DNA of 64,000 bases from UBA11606 sp049437325 (GTDB lineage: Bacteria > Actinomycetota > Acidimicrobiia > Acidimicrobiales > Aldehydirespiratoraceae), in NCBI GenBank assembly GCA_049437325.1, contig JBMTIM010000007.1, positions 12,938-76,937 on the forward strand, written 5' to 3'. This document shows positions 8,289-17,542 of the stretch, piece by piece. Every line of letters begins with the position of its first letter. Within the stretch, counting starts at the first letter, position 1. The notes beneath the pieces were generated by a model. The model saw only the letters and a list, made by a program, of their open reading frames with translations, was not told where the DNA came from and ran no database searches. Made by a program: the position numbers and the translations under genes.

Positions 8289-10442
8289 ATGTCAGAAGAG
8301 AAGTGTCCAGTTCTTCACAACGACCACTCCGCTCGCGGTAGTCAGGCCAACCAACACTGGTGGCCCAACCAGCTGAACCTCAACATCCTTCACCAAGGAA
8401 ATCCATCGGCTGATCCGATGGACGAGGACTTCGACTACGCCGCCGAGTTCGCCACCCTCGACTACGAGGGCCTGAAGGCCGACCTCCACGCCCTGATGAC
8501 CGACAGCCAGGACTGGTGGCCCGCCGACTACGGCCACTACGGCCCCTTCTTCATCCGCATGACCTGGCACGCAGCCGGCACCTACCGCACCCACGACGGT
8601 CGCGGTGGTGGTGGCACCGGTCAGCAGCGCTTCGCCCCTCTCAACAGCTGGCCCGACAACGGCAACCTGGACAAGGCCCGCCAGCTCCTCGAGCCGATCA
8701 AGAAGAAGTACGGGCGCAAGATCAGCTGGGCCGACCTGTTGATTCTCGCCGGCAACGTGGCACTCGAGTCGATGGGATTCAAGACGTTCGGCTTCGCCGG
8801 AGGTCGACCCGACACCTGGGCCCCCGAAGAAGACGTCTACTGGGGCCCGGAGACCACCTGGCTCGACGACGAGCGCTACAGCGGTGACCGCGAGCTCATG
8901 GAACCGCTCGGGGCCGTCCAGATGGGTCTCATCTACGTCAATCCCGAAGGTCCCAACGCCAATCCCGATCCGGTTGCATCGGGTCGTGATGTCCGCGAAA
9001 CCTTCCGCCGTATGGCGATGAACGACGAAGAGACCGTCGCGCTCGTCGCCGGCGGTCACGCCTTCGGCAAGATGCACGGTGCGGGTCCCGAAGACGACGT
9101 CGCCGCCGAGCCCGAGGGCGCCCCGATGGAGCAGCAGTTGCTCGGGTGGAAGAACGGCTTCGAATCCGGTGTCGGCGTTCACGCCACCACCTCCGGCTTC
9201 GAGGGGGCGTGGAACTCGACGCCCACGACGTGGGACAACAACTATCTCGAGACGCTCATGGACAACGAGTGGGAGCTCACCGAGAGCCCTGCCGGCCACA
9301 AGCAGTGGCACGCACCGGCCTTGGCCGGCACCGTCCCGGACGCCGGTGGTCGCGAGGGTGTGACCCACACGCCCGTGATGACCACCGCCGACATGTCGAT
9401 GAAGATGGATCCGATCTACAACGGCATCAGCCAGCGCTTCCGCGACGATCAGTCCCTGCTCGACGACGCCTTCGCCCGGGCATGGTTCAAGCTGACCCAC
9501 CGCGACATGGGCCCGAAGGTGCGCTACCTCGGCCCGGAGGTGCCGGCCGAGGAACTCCTCTGGCAGGACCCGATCCCGGCAGGGTCCGAGCTCACCGGCG
9601 ACCAGATCTCCGCCGCCAAGGCAGCGATCATGGACGCAGGTCTGAGCATCACCGACCTTGTGAGCACCGCCTGGGCCTCCGCCTCGACCTACCGCGGCTC
9701 CGACATGCGCGGCGGGGCCAACGGCGGCCGTATCCGTCTGTCCCCCCAGCGTGACTGGGAAGCGAACAACCCGGCCGACCTCGGTCGAGTGCTGACCGCC
9801 CTCGAGGGTGTGCAGTCGAGCCTCGGCTTCGACGTCTCGATGGCCGACCTGATCGTCCTCGGCGGCACCGCCGCAGTGGAGGCTGCCGCCACCGCCGGTG
9901 GGGTCTCGGTCAGCGTCGACGTCTCGACCGGCCGCGGCGATGCAAGCCAGGAGCAGACCGACGAGGAGAGCTTCGCCTGGCTCGAGCCTCGCTGGGACGG
10001 GTTCCGCAACTACCTCGGGAAGGGCAATGCCCACGTCGCCGAGCACCTGCTGGTCGACAAGGCACAACTGCTCGGTCTCTCGGCTCCGGAGATGGCGGTC
10101 CTCGTGGCCGGCCTGCGAGTCCTCGGTGTCAGCACCGACGGTCACGGCGTGCTCACCGACCGAGTCGGGGTCCTCAGCAACGACTTCTTCGTCAACCTGA
10201 TGGACATCGGCACCGAGTGGAACGCTTCCGAGACCGCCGAAGGCGTCTTCGAGGGCACCGACCGGGCCACCGGTGCAGCCCGCTGGACCGGCACCCGTAA
10301 CGATCTCGTCTTCGGGTCGAACTCGATCCTGCGTGCGATCGCCGACGTCTACGCGGCCGACGATGCCGGTGACAAGTTCGTCGCCGACTTCGCCAAGGCG
10401 TGGGCCAAGGTCATGGACGCAGACCGCTTCGATCTCGACTGA
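8289..10442 (+). CDS. katG: Catalase-peroxidase KatG
   Basis: 717 residues, the normal length of the duplicated-domain bacterial catalase-peroxidases that break down hydrogen peroxide with one haem b. The distal active site is IRMTWHAAGTYR with Arg90, Trp93 and His94. The Trp-Tyr-Met cross-link partners are Trp93, Tyr216 (MGLIYVNPEG) and a Met in FRRMAMND. The proximal haem ligand is the His of LVAGGHAFGKMHG. The C-terminal, non-haem domain (IRLSPQRDWEANNP onward) is complete. A purine-rich stretch AAGAAAGAG precedes the ATG by a few bases. The operator-like repeats immediately upstream suggest peroxide- or metal-responsive repression. Confidence 0.98.
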   Translation: MSEEKCPVLHNDHSARGSQANQHWWPNQLNLNILHQGNPSADPMDEDFDYAAEFATLDYEGLKADLHALMTDSQDWWPADYGHYGPFFIRMTWHAAGTYRTHDGRGGGGTGQQRFAPLNSWPDNGNLDKARQLLEPIKKKYGRKISWADLLILAGNVALESMGFKTFGFAGGRPDTWAPEEDVYWGPETTWLDDERYSGDRELMEPLGAVQMGLIYVNPEGPNANPDPVASGRDVRETFRRMAMNDEETVALVAGGHAFGKMHGAGPEDDVAAEPEGAPMEQQLLGWKNGFESGVGVHATTSGFEGAWNSTPTTWDNNYLETLMDNEWELTESPAGHKQWHAPALAGTVPDAGGREGVTHTPVMTTADMSMKMDPIYNGISQRFRDDQSLLDDAFARAWFKLTHRDMGPKVRYLGPEVPAEELLWQDPIPAGSELTGDQISAAKAAIMDAGLSITDLVSTAWASASTYRGSDMRGGANGGRIRLSPQRDWEANNPADLGRVLTALEGVQSSLGFDVSMADLIVLGGTAAVEAAATAGGVSVSVDVSTGRGDASQEQTDEESFAWLEPRWDGFRNYLGKGNAHVAEHLLVDKAQLLGLSAPEMAVLVAGLRVLGVSTDGHGVLTDRVGVLSNDFFVNLMDIGTEWNASETAEGVFEGTDRATGAARWTGTRNDLVFGSNSILRAIADVYAADDAGDKFVADFAKAWAKVMDADRFDLD

Positions 10443-10470
10443 GATCGAGGCTCCTGTTCGAGACGGTGTG

Positions 10471-10507
10471 ATGCGCCGTCCCTGCCGCCATGGTGGGGAC
10501 GGCGCAT
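10471..10507. terminator. Bidirectional hairpin between katG and the amidohydrolase gene
   Basis: A perfect 12-bp stem, ATGCGCCGTCCC (10471-10482) with its complement at 10496-10507, and a 13-nt loop, lies between two convergent genes. There is no real U-tract on either side, so it is a GC-rich hairpin terminator candidate rather than a canonical intrinsic terminator. Confidence 0.65.
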
Positions 10508-10556
10508 TGCCGTTCAGGGGCGCTGGGGCCCGAGACCGCAGCCGCTCCCGGCTTCC

Positions 10557-11846
10557 CTACGACGGCCAGGGAACGCCGTAGTCCTCGAACCACCAGCGCG
10601 CCTCACGGATCGCGTTGGGGTCAGTGCGCAGGCCCGGGTCCTGATTGAGCTGTTCAGGGGTGGGGCCGATCTTGTCGGCGATGACCCGCAGCGCGTCGGT
10701 GTCGAGGTCGTAACACTTGACTGCGTTGAGTCCGAGCAGCAACCGGGTTTCCTCGATCGGGATCTGCTGGAAGTCGGTCTCGAGACGAGTCCTGGTGTTC
10801 GGCCACGAGCCCTCGGGGTGCGGATAGTCGGTCCCCCACATGAGGGCATCGACACCATTGACGTAGCGCCGACGCAACTCGACCTTGCTCATCGTCGACG
10901 CCCCGATGAACACGTTCTCGCCGATGTACTCCGACGGCAAGCGCTCGATGAGGCCGTGGGTGCGGCTGCTCATCTTCTTGACCTTCCAATTGGTGCCGCC
11001 GAACATCACATCGGTCTTCCACAGCAGATCGCCGAGCCACCATGACCCACACTCGACCGGTGCGTACTTGAAGTTGGGGAATTTGTCGAACTTTCCCGAG
11101 AGCAGAAACTGCCACAGTGGGCGATGGGTCCAGAACGCGACCTCGAGCATGTACTGCGCCATGTTCTCGTTGTAGGCCACGGCGTCGGCCTCGCCCGAGT
11201 GGGTGTGCACGACCAAGCCCGTCTCGTGACAGGCCTGCCAGACAGGGTCGTACATCTCGTGACCGTACGACGGCGCGTCGTGCCACATCGTGGGGATCAT
11301 GATTCCTTTGATCCCCGGTTTGTCCGCAAGCGCGTGGATCTCCTTCACCGATTCCTCGACCCCGTGGGTGACGGGAACGAGTGCCACGCCGGCCCGGCGG
11401 GGCGGGTTCGTTGCGCAGAACTCCTCGAGCCACCGGTTGTGGGCCCGGGCACCGGCCCATGCCAGCGTCGGATCGGTGATCGCGCCGGCATGGAGCCCGG
11501 CCCCGAACGGAGGAGCCTCCATCCCGGTGACCGCGTCGCCATCGGCGAAGATCACCTCACCGGCGATGCCATCGGCATCGAGCGCTTCGTCACGAATGTC
11601 GGGGTCGTATGCGCCTTTCAGACCGTGCTCGTTGTCGCGCTCCCACTGTTCGACGTACGCCCCGTTCATCTCCTCGACCATCACTCGATGCTCGTGGCGG
11701 GTCGCGAGCCACTCGTCGAACTGCGGGTGGACGGACGACTCGAGGTACTCCCGATAGTCGTCGACGTACAGGCCGGCATGCGTGTCGGAACTGACGATGA
11801 TGTATGGCTCGTTGGACTGATCGATGCCTTCGAGCGGGTTCGACAT
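10557..11846 (-). CDS. Amidohydrolase-2 (ACMSD-like TIM-barrel) family protein
   Basis: 429 residues from the ATG at 11846, preceded by GAGAGAG. The frame is open further upstream only as the antisense of the tetR-family gene. The protein starts YIIVSSDTHAGLYVDDYREYLE and has the late barrel motif ALMWGTDYPHPEGSWPNTR with a metal-binding or catalytic Asp, as in the amidohydrolase-2 family of decarboxylases and hydrolases. The first-strand HxH metal pair is replaced by DTHAG, as is usual in this subgroup. Likely substrate is an aromatic or cyclic acid, but that is a guess. It is divergent from the TetR regulator, which may control it through the 58-nt intergenic region. Confidence 0.85.
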   Translation of the reverse strand: MSNPLEGIDQSNEPYIIVSSDTHAGLYVDDYREYLESSVHPQFDEWLATRHEHRVMVEEMNGAYVEQWERDNEHGLKGAYDPDIRDEALDADGIAGEVIFADGDAVTGMEAPPFGAGLHAGAITDPTLAWAGARAHNRWLEEFCATNPPRRAGVALVPVTHGVEESVKEIHALADKPGIKGIMIPTMWHDAPSYGHEMYDPVWQACHETGLVVHTHSGEADAVAYNENMAQYMLEVAFWTHRPLWQFLLSGKFDKFPNFKYAPVECGSWWLGDLLWKTDVMFGGTNWKVKKMSSRTHGLIERLPSEYIGENVFIGASTMSKVELRRRYVNGVDALMWGTDYPHPEGSWPNTRTRLETDFQQIPIEETRLLLGLNAVKCYDLDTDALRVIADKIGPTPEQLNQDPGLRTDPNAIREARWWFEDYGVPWPS

Positions 11847-11904
11847 GACACTCTCTCTCGACTGTTGGTTGCCACTTGTACGGCGTTCTAGTAAGACTTG
11901 CACA

Positions 11905-12555
11905 GTGTCCCAGAACGTCACACACGCCGTCAACACCGGTCGGCGCACCGGCCTCGACCGCAACGACATGGTGGCGGCTGCGCTCCATCTGGTCGAGTGC
12001 GAAGGACCTGCCGCACTCACGATGCGTCGGCTCGCGGCTGAACTCGACGTCACCACCAACACCGTGTACTGGCACGTCGGGTCTCGCGACGAACTGATCG
12101 CCGAACTCATCCGCAGCTGCTCGGCCCGGATGGCCGAGCGCGAGATCTTGGGCGAGACCCCGCAGCAACGCATCATCTCCGCAGCCCGAAACGTGTGGGA
12201 CAGCGCGTTCGCGAACCGCGCCGTCACCTCCCTCGCCCACCAGACCGGCACGACGGCACTGCTGGAACATCCTCTCGAAGTTGCGCTTGCGCACGAGATC
12301 GAAGCAGCGGGCCTCACCGGCGAAGAGGCTGCGTTCGCGCTTCGCTCGATCCTGTCGACCGTCGGCGGGTTCTTGGTCGGCGCACTTCGCGACGAGTCGG
12401 CCATTCCCACCGACCTCCGGACTGCGACCCTGTGGTCGAAGACGGAGGCGGGCCTGGATCCTGCGACCGTCTCGGCACTCTCCGAACCGATCGACCACGC
12501 CCTGACCTTTGTGACGACACTCGAGGCAGTGGTTGCCGCCCACATCCCGGCGTGA
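11905..12555 (+). CDS. TetR/AcrR-family transcriptional regulator
   Basis: 216 residues from the GTG at 11905. The N-terminal helix-turn-helix is clear: LDRNDMVAAALHLVECEG, then LTMRRLAAELDVTTNTVYWHVGSRDELIAELI. The C-terminal ligand-binding part is helical (RIISAARNVWDSAF, EEAAFALRSILSTVGGFLVGAL) and resembles TetR_C. An in-frame earlier start (11824) is rejected because it would overlap the start of the divergent amidohydrolase gene. It probably controls the divergent gene and perhaps itself. The short space between them contains TGCAAGT and TACAAGT as imperfect direct repeats, not a convincing palindrome. Confidence 0.9.
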   Translation: MSQNVTHAVNTGRRTGLDRNDMVAAALHLVECEGPAALTMRRLAAELDVTTNTVYWHVGSRDELIAELIRSCSARMAEREILGETPQQRIISAARNVWDSAFANRAVTSLAHQTGTTALLEHPLEVALAHEIEAAGLTGEEAAFALRSILSTVGGFLVGALRDESAIPTDLRTATLWSKTEAGLDPATVSALSEPIDHALTFVTTLEAVVAAHIPA

Positions 12556-12594
12556 GGTTCGCCTTCGACCGTGAGCACATGCAAGCCTGGGTCC

Positions 12595-13356
12595 ATGGCT
12601 GAAGCACCACAGGCCCGCCGCGGCGAAATCGCCGGATGGCCCAAGCTCGTGATCACGTACCCGACCGCAGCAGGCAACATCGACCCATTGCTTCCGGACG
12701 GCATCGAACCAACCGGCGACACCACCGTCCAGATCGGGATCTACTGCGTCCCGATCCAGGGCGAACCCGAGTACGGCGTGTCGATCAAGGTTCCCGCCCG
12801 CTGGCAGGGCGTCGACGGCCAGTACAACCTCGGCATGGGTATCGATCAGGAAGCAGCGGTCTTCGTCTCGGGCGAACGCAACGGCCAGCCGAAGTTCCTG
12901 TGTGAGATCGACTATTACCGCCTCGGGGACACAGTCGGCGCCCGGGCGACTCATCAGGGCTACACCTTCGTCGAGTACCACGGCACAGTCACCGGTGAGG
13001 GGGCGCCCGGGCCCGAGTACACCGAACACGAATGGTGGACGAAGTACAGCCGCCAGATCGGTGGCGGTGACGGCTACGACTTCGCCCCGGTGGTCGTCGA
13101 CGTTGCGACCACGATGCAACCCGTTCACATCGAGCACCTCGACGGTGAACTCAGGCTGCTCGACTCACCGTGGGACCCGGTCGCCCGGTATCTGCCCGCC
13201 GACGGAGTGGTCGTCGCATCGCTCGTCACCCATCAGATGAAGGCGCGAACCATCTCCAACGCAGGCCCACTGAACCCCGATACGTTCGCACACCATGCCG
13301 ATGTCATCGGTGGCAGCCGCTGGCCCGGTACCAACGGTGGGCCCAAGCACACCTGA
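12595..13356 (+). CDS. Acetoacetate decarboxylase family (ADC-like) protein
   Basis: 253 residues from the ATG at 12595; a GTG at 12571 is also in frame. The ADC beta-barrel motifs are present: IQGEPEYGVSIKVPARWQG early on, then VSGERNGQPKFLCEID, where the Lys of GQPKF aligns with the Schiff-base lysine of acetoacetate decarboxylase. Many family members are not decarboxylases but other Schiff-base enzymes. It follows the TetR gene by 39 nt and precedes the GH13 gene by 15 nt on the same strand. An acetoacetyl-CoA synthetase gene lies 25 kb away, but no functional link is shown. Confidence 0.75.
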   Translation: MAEAPQARRGEIAGWPKLVITYPTAAGNIDPLLPDGIEPTGDTTVQIGIYCVPIQGEPEYGVSIKVPARWQGVDGQYNLGMGIDQEAAVFVSGERNGQPKFLCEIDYYRLGDTVGARATHQGYTFVEYHGTVTGEGAPGPEYTEHEWWTKYSRQIGGGDGYDFAPVVVDVATTMQPVHIEHLDGELRLLDSPWDPVARYLPADGVVVASLVTHQMKARTISNAGPLNPDTFAHHADVIGGSRWPGTNGGPKHT

Positions 13357-13371
13357 CCGCTGGAGTACGAC

Positions 13372-14970
13372 ATGACCTCACTCGACTGGTGGCGCACCGG
13401 CGCCGTCTACCAGGTGTACATCCGCTCGTTCGCCGACGGGAACGGCGATGGGACTGGTGATGTCGAAGGTTTGCGGTCGAAGCTGCCGTACCTCGCCGAT
13501 CTCGGTGTCGACGCCATATGGATCAACCCCTGGTATCCGTCACCCCTGCTCGACGGTGGCTACGACGTCGCCGACTACCGCGACATCAACCCTGCGTTCG
13601 GCACGCTCGTCCAGGCCGAGCACATGATCGCCGAGGCTCACGAACTCGGGATTCGGGTACTCCTCGATCTCGTCCCGAACCACTGCAGCTGGGATCACAC
13701 CTGGTTCACGGCGGCGCTCGACGCAGGCCCCGGCTCGCCGGAACGAGCCCGCTTCCATTTCCGCGACAGCCCGGACGGACCACCGAACAACTGGCAGTCG
13801 GTCTTCGGTGGCCCGGCCTGGACCCAGGTCGATGACGGCCAGTGGTACCTGCACCTCTTCGACCCGAGCCAACCTGACCTCGACTGGACCCATCCCGACG
13901 TTCGCGACGAGTTCACCTCCATCCTGCGCTTCTGGCTCGACCGCGGCGCCGACGGTTTCCGGGTCGACGTTGCCCACGGCATGGCGAAAGACCCGTCGTA
14001 CCCGGACCTCACCGACCATGTGCAGATCCTCAGCAGCACCAAGATGCCCAATCATCCGCACTGGGACCGTGACGAGGTGCACGACATCAATCGTCAGTGG
14101 CGCGCCGTACTCGACGAGTACGACGACCGGATGATGGTCGCCGAAGCATGGGTGTCGGAGGAATCATTGCCGAAGTATCTGCGATCCGACGAGTACCACC
14201 AGTCGTTCAGCTTCGACCTGCTCATGGCCGAGTGGGATGCCGAGGCGTACCGCTCGACGATTGCCGGCGTGTACGACCCCGCCAGCGCGCTCGGCGCCGC
14301 GAGCACATGGGTGCTGTCGAACCATGACGTCATGCGCCACACGACGCGCTTCGGGCTTCCCGCCGACGTCAGCTGGCGGACCTGGCCCGTCACCGGACCG
14401 GTCGATGCGCTCGATTCCGAACTCGGTGAACGTCGGGCGCGAGCTGCTGCGCTGATCACCCTCGGACTCCCCGGGTCGTCCTACATCTATCAGGGCGAAG
14501 AGCTCGGGCTTCCGGAGGTGTGGGAGCTGCCATGGAACGTGCTCGACGACCCGGTCGCGCGACGAAGCGGGGGAACCCAGAAAGGACGGGACGGATGTCG
14601 CGTACCGATCCCCTGGACTGTGGGAGGCGCGTCGTACGGGTTCGGTGACGGCGACGCATGGCTGCCCCAACCAGAACGTTTCGCCGCCTACGCAGCCGAC
14701 CGACAGATCGGTGTCGCCGGGTCGTTTCACTCGCTGTACCGGGACGCACTTCGGATCAGGCGGGAGCATTTCACCTCCGATGCCGCCATGACCTGGATCG
14801 ACAGCGATCCCGGCGTGCTCACCTATGAGCGAGGGAGCGGCGTTCGCTGCGTTGCCAACATGAGCTCGACGCCGGTGCCGATGCCGGCGGGTGACATCCT
14901 GCTCACGTCACAGCCCGATCTGACCGACGGCCTCCCATCCGACACCGCCGTCTGGCTCTGGCCAGCCTGA
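13372..14970 (+). CDS. GH13 alpha-glucosidase/oligo-1,6-glucosidase-like enzyme
   Basis: 532 residues with the full (beta/alpha)8 glycoside hydrolase 13 signature series: GAVYQVYIRSFADGNGDGTGDVEGL, the nucleophile Asp199 in GFRVDVAH, the acid/base Glu258 in MVAEAWV, and the transition-state Asp319 in LSNHD. The DGNGDGTGD calcium-loop-like segment is typical of alpha-glucosidase, trehalose-6-phosphate hydrolase and oligo-1,6-glucosidase members. It lacks a signal peptide and should act in the cytoplasm on imported maltose- or isomaltose-type oligosaccharides. The start is an ATG with GGAGTACGAC just upstream. No sugar transporter is next to it. Confidence 0.93.
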   Translation: MTSLDWWRTGAVYQVYIRSFADGNGDGTGDVEGLRSKLPYLADLGVDAIWINPWYPSPLLDGGYDVADYRDINPAFGTLVQAEHMIAEAHELGIRVLLDLVPNHCSWDHTWFTAALDAGPGSPERARFHFRDSPDGPPNNWQSVFGGPAWTQVDDGQWYLHLFDPSQPDLDWTHPDVRDEFTSILRFWLDRGADGFRVDVAHGMAKDPSYPDLTDHVQILSSTKMPNHPHWDRDEVHDINRQWRAVLDEYDDRMMVAEAWVSEESLPKYLRSDEYHQSFSFDLLMAEWDAEAYRSTIAGVYDPASALGAASTWVLSNHDVMRHTTRFGLPADVSWRTWPVTGPVDALDSELGERRARAAALITLGLPGSSYIYQGEELGLPEVWELPWNVLDDPVARRSGGTQKGRDGCRVPIPWTVGGASYGFGDGDAWLPQPERFAAYAADRQIGVAGSFHSLYRDALRIRREHFTSDAAMTWIDSDPGVLTYERGSGVRCVANMSSTPVPMPAGDILLTSQPDLTDGLPSDTAVWLWPA

Positions 14971-15011
14971 ACTCCTTCTGCCATCTATTTTGGACTTGAT
15001 ACGGTCCACCG

Positions 15012-16085
15012 ATGGCGTCTTCCTTCCAAGTCAACCGATCGTCCATTCGCACCACACGACTCGTCGAACACGAACGGCGCGACCTCGTCGCAGGTGAGGT
15101 GCGCTTCTCGATCGATCACTTCGCCCTCACATCGAACAACGTCACGTACGCCGTTGCCGGCGACATGCTCGACTACTGGGGCTTCTTTCCCACCGACCTG
15201 CCGTGGGGTCATGTACCAGCGATGGGCTACGGCGACGTCGTCGAGTCGGCCAATCCCGCCATCGAGTCGGGCATGCGCTGCTTTGGCTTCTTCCCGATGG
15301 CCGACGAACACATCCTCACCGCCGAGGTAACCGAGACCGGTCTGCGCGACATCGGCACGCACCGCGCGAAGCACGCCCCGGTGTATCGACAGTTCGCCGA
15401 CGTGGCCCACGACCCGGCCTACGACCGCGATCGAGAGGCGCAGGTCGCACTCCTGCGCGGATTGTTCATGACCGGGTGGTTGGCCGAAGACCTCCTCTTC
15501 GACAACGACAACTTCGGCGCCGAGGCCACCCTGATCACGAGCGCGTCGTCCAAGACCAGCATCGCCATGGCATGGACGGTGCATCAGCGCGGAGGCGTGA
15601 GTGTCGGCCTGACATCGGAGGGCAACCGCGCCTTCGTCGAAGCGCTGGGCTGTTACTCCGAGGTTCTCACCTACGACGAGATCACTGCCCTCGACACCAC
15701 TCGTCGAACGGTTGTCGTCGACATGGCCGGCAACGGGCGACTGCTGGCTGCGGTGCACAACCACTTCGGGGGCGCGTTGGCCTATTCGATGGCGATCGGC
15801 GGCAGCCATTGGGAATCGTTCGGTGACCGGCCCGAGATGGCCGGCCCTGCCCCCGTGTTCTTCTTTGCGCCCGGGCAGATCGAAAAGCGCAATGCCGACT
15901 GGGGATTGGGTGAGCCGATGCGCCGCGTGGCTCACGCATTCGACTCCTTTGTGGAATTCACCGACGCGTGGCTCGACGTGCAGACCGACACCGGTCCGGA
16001 TGCGCTGGTCGAGGCCTGGAACGGGCTGGTCGACGGCACGATCACCCCAGCCACCGGCCTCATGCGTTCTCTCACAAGACCGTGA
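15012..16085 (+). CDS. DUF2855 family protein
   Basis: 357 residues matching the DUF2855 family, an uncharacterised group that resembles the medium-chain dehydrogenase/reductase (quinone oxidoreductase) fold. It has an N-terminal GroES-like part (VRFSIDHFALTSNNVTYAVAGDMLDYWGFF, WGHVPAMGYGDVVES) and a Rossmann-like part (ATLITSASSKTSIAMAWTVHQRG). No catalytic zinc ligands are obvious. TACGGT at 15000-15005 ends 6 nt before the ATG, supporting this start and a leaderless transcript. It is followed by the cupin gene on the same strand, which has its own TAGGCT. Confidence 0.85.
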   Translation: MASSFQVNRSSIRTTRLVEHERRDLVAGEVRFSIDHFALTSNNVTYAVAGDMLDYWGFFPTDLPWGHVPAMGYGDVVESANPAIESGMRCFGFFPMADEHILTAEVTETGLRDIGTHRAKHAPVYRQFADVAHDPAYDRDREAQVALLRGLFMTGWLAEDLLFDNDNFGAEATLITSASSKTSIAMAWTVHQRGGVSVGLTSEGNRAFVEALGCYSEVLTYDEITALDTTRRTVVVDMAGNGRLLAAVHNHFGGALAYSMAIGGSHWESFGDRPEMAGPAPVFFFAPGQIEKRNADWGLGEPMRRVAHAFDSFVEFTDAWLDVQTDTGPDALVEAWNGLVDGTITPATGLMRSLTRP

Positions 16086-16110
16086 CCCGGTCGGTCTAGG
16101 CTCCCCGCCA

Positions 16111-16680
16111 ATGGAGAACACACCGGTCTTGGAGCAGTTGGTCGGGCGGTGCAAACAGGCGATCGCCGGTGACCGGGCCCGTGAAGACATCAGCACCGTG
16201 ATGCAGGCGCTGTTCGAAGATCCAGAGACCCTCGCCGCGACGATCCCCCGATTCCGCGACGACGAGGTCGCCACAAGTCCCCGGGGATTTCGGCTCGGTG
16301 GTGAGCACATTTGTCACCAGTCCACCGATCTGACCGTCATGGTGCTCGACACGCTCCCGGGGGTGATCCAACCCCCACACGATCACAACATGATTGCGAT
16401 GATCGGCGTCTTCGAGGGGTGCGAGCAGCAGCGGTTCTGGACGCGAGGCCAGGACGGCATCACGCCCACCACCGGCCGCCTGCTCGAGGCCGGCGAAATG
16501 ATGGTGCTCGGTGAGCGGGCAATCCATGCCATCAGTGCGCCGGATCATGCCCCGGCGAGGGCGATCCACGTCTACCTCGGTGACATCACCAACGCCGAAC
16601 GATCGGTCCTCGACCCCGACACCCTCGACGAACACCCGATGACGAGCGAACGCTACGACGAATTCTGTCGTCCGGCGTAG
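16111..16680 (+). CDS. Cupin protein resembling cysteine dioxygenase/thiol dioxygenase
   Basis: 189 residues. The cupin core is seen in VMVLDTLPGVIQPPHDHNMIAMIGVFEGCEQQRFW (HxH iron ligands in PHDHN) and EAGEMMVLGERAIHAISAPDHAPARAIHVYLGDI (third His). This spacing is that of cysteine dioxygenase-type thiol dioxygenases, including the short 3-mercaptopropionate type. The start ATG at 16111 is supported by TAGGCT at 16097-16102, 8 nt upstream. The frame is open further left only as an overlap with DUF2855. It converges on the hotdog-fold gene. Confidence 0.75.
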   Translation: MENTPVLEQLVGRCKQAIAGDRAREDISTVMQALFEDPETLAATIPRFRDDEVATSPRGFRLGGEHICHQSTDLTVMVLDTLPGVIQPPHDHNMIAMIGVFEGCEQQRFWTRGQDGITPTTGRLLEAGEMMVLGERAIHAISAPDHAPARAIHVYLGDITNAERSVLDPDTLDEHPMTSERYDEFCRPA

Positions 16681-16717
16681 CGCGAGACGACGAGACGACG
16701 ATCAGTTCGGCGATCCG

Positions 16718-17413
16718 TCACGCCAGCCGCACGAGCGCTTCATGCTCCACGGTGACAACGAGTTCATCACGCACGGTCATGCGCATGTCCACAACGGCCC
16801 GCTCGCCAGCTCGTGTTGCGAAGCGGTCGACCTCCCACGACTCGACCACCACGGTGTCGCCCGGCCTGACCGCACCCAGATGACGGATGCGACTTCGCGT
16901 GTGCACCCATGGACCATCGACGAGTTGCCGCTTGAACACCAGGTTGGCCAACGACGGCCATACAACCGGATGCACCACGTTCTCGTCGTCGTAGAGTCCG
17001 AGATGTTCGCCACACCGCGCTGCGTAACCGACCCATTGCTCGTTCATCACCTCGACGAGCGGCGCCAAGCGGGCCCCGTCGGGATCGCCGGGTACGGATG
17101 CGACCTGCTCGGGCACGAGCACGACACAGGCGCGACCATCGACCGACGCCGTCACTTCTCGCTCATCACCACCCACGACGACCGGCTCGTCGGCAAGCAC
17201 CGGGAGACGAAACCAGACCTCGTGGCCACCACCGGTGACCCACGCAGCTCCCCACGCCTCGGCGACCGGACGGGTCGCATAGGCGAAGATCGTCGTTCCG
17301 GCCACGACCGCGCCGGCGAAGCCCGCCGCCAACCCACCCTCGACCGTGTGCACCGGGTTGTCCGCATGCTCTTCGAGATTGACTGCGTTGATCGACCACT
17401 CGGGAAACGACAC
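16718..17413 (-). CDS. MaoC-like/hotdog-fold acyl dehydratase or thioesterase family protein
   Basis: 231 residues that look like two fused hotdog domains. The first half has GLAAGFAGAVVAGTTIFAYATRPVAEAWG and VWFRLPVLADEPVVVGG; the second half has FKRQLVDGPWVHTRSRIRHLGAVRPGDTVVVESWEV. The pattern resembles MaoC-type (R)-specific enoyl-CoA hydratases, but the catalytic D-x(4)-H pair cannot be located with confidence. The start is GTG at 17413. It is divergent from azlC with about 130 nt between them, in which no clear operator was found. Confidence 0.65.
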   Translation of the reverse strand: MSFPEWSINAVNLEEHADNPVHTVEGGLAAGFAGAVVAGTTIFAYATRPVAEAWGAAWVTGGGHEVWFRLPVLADEPVVVGGDEREVTASVDGRACVVLVPEQVASVPGDPDGARLAPLVEVMNEQWVGYAARCGEHLGLYDDENVVHPVVWPSLANLVFKRQLVDGPWVHTRSRIRHLGAVRPGDTVVVESWEVDRFATRAGERAVVDMRMTVRDELVVTVEHEALVRLA

Positions 17414-17542
17414 GCCACCACTTTGACCCAGCCGGGCTGTCGACGCAGCACTCGCTCCAAGCGGAGGAACATCGGACGTATCTTCCCTCCGGCAGTCGCT
17501 GAAGTGGGTGGGCCGGTCGAGTGACGCCGTAGCCTCCGAACG

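Noticed and set aside
8292..10145. 617-codon open frame antisense to katG
   Set aside because: High-GC third-position shadow of katG; the translation is low-complexity and matches no fold, whereas the sense frame is a complete KatG.
11847..12725. N-terminal extension of the amidohydrolase frame
   Set aside because: It is antisense to the TetR-family gene; homology starts at the ATG at 11846.
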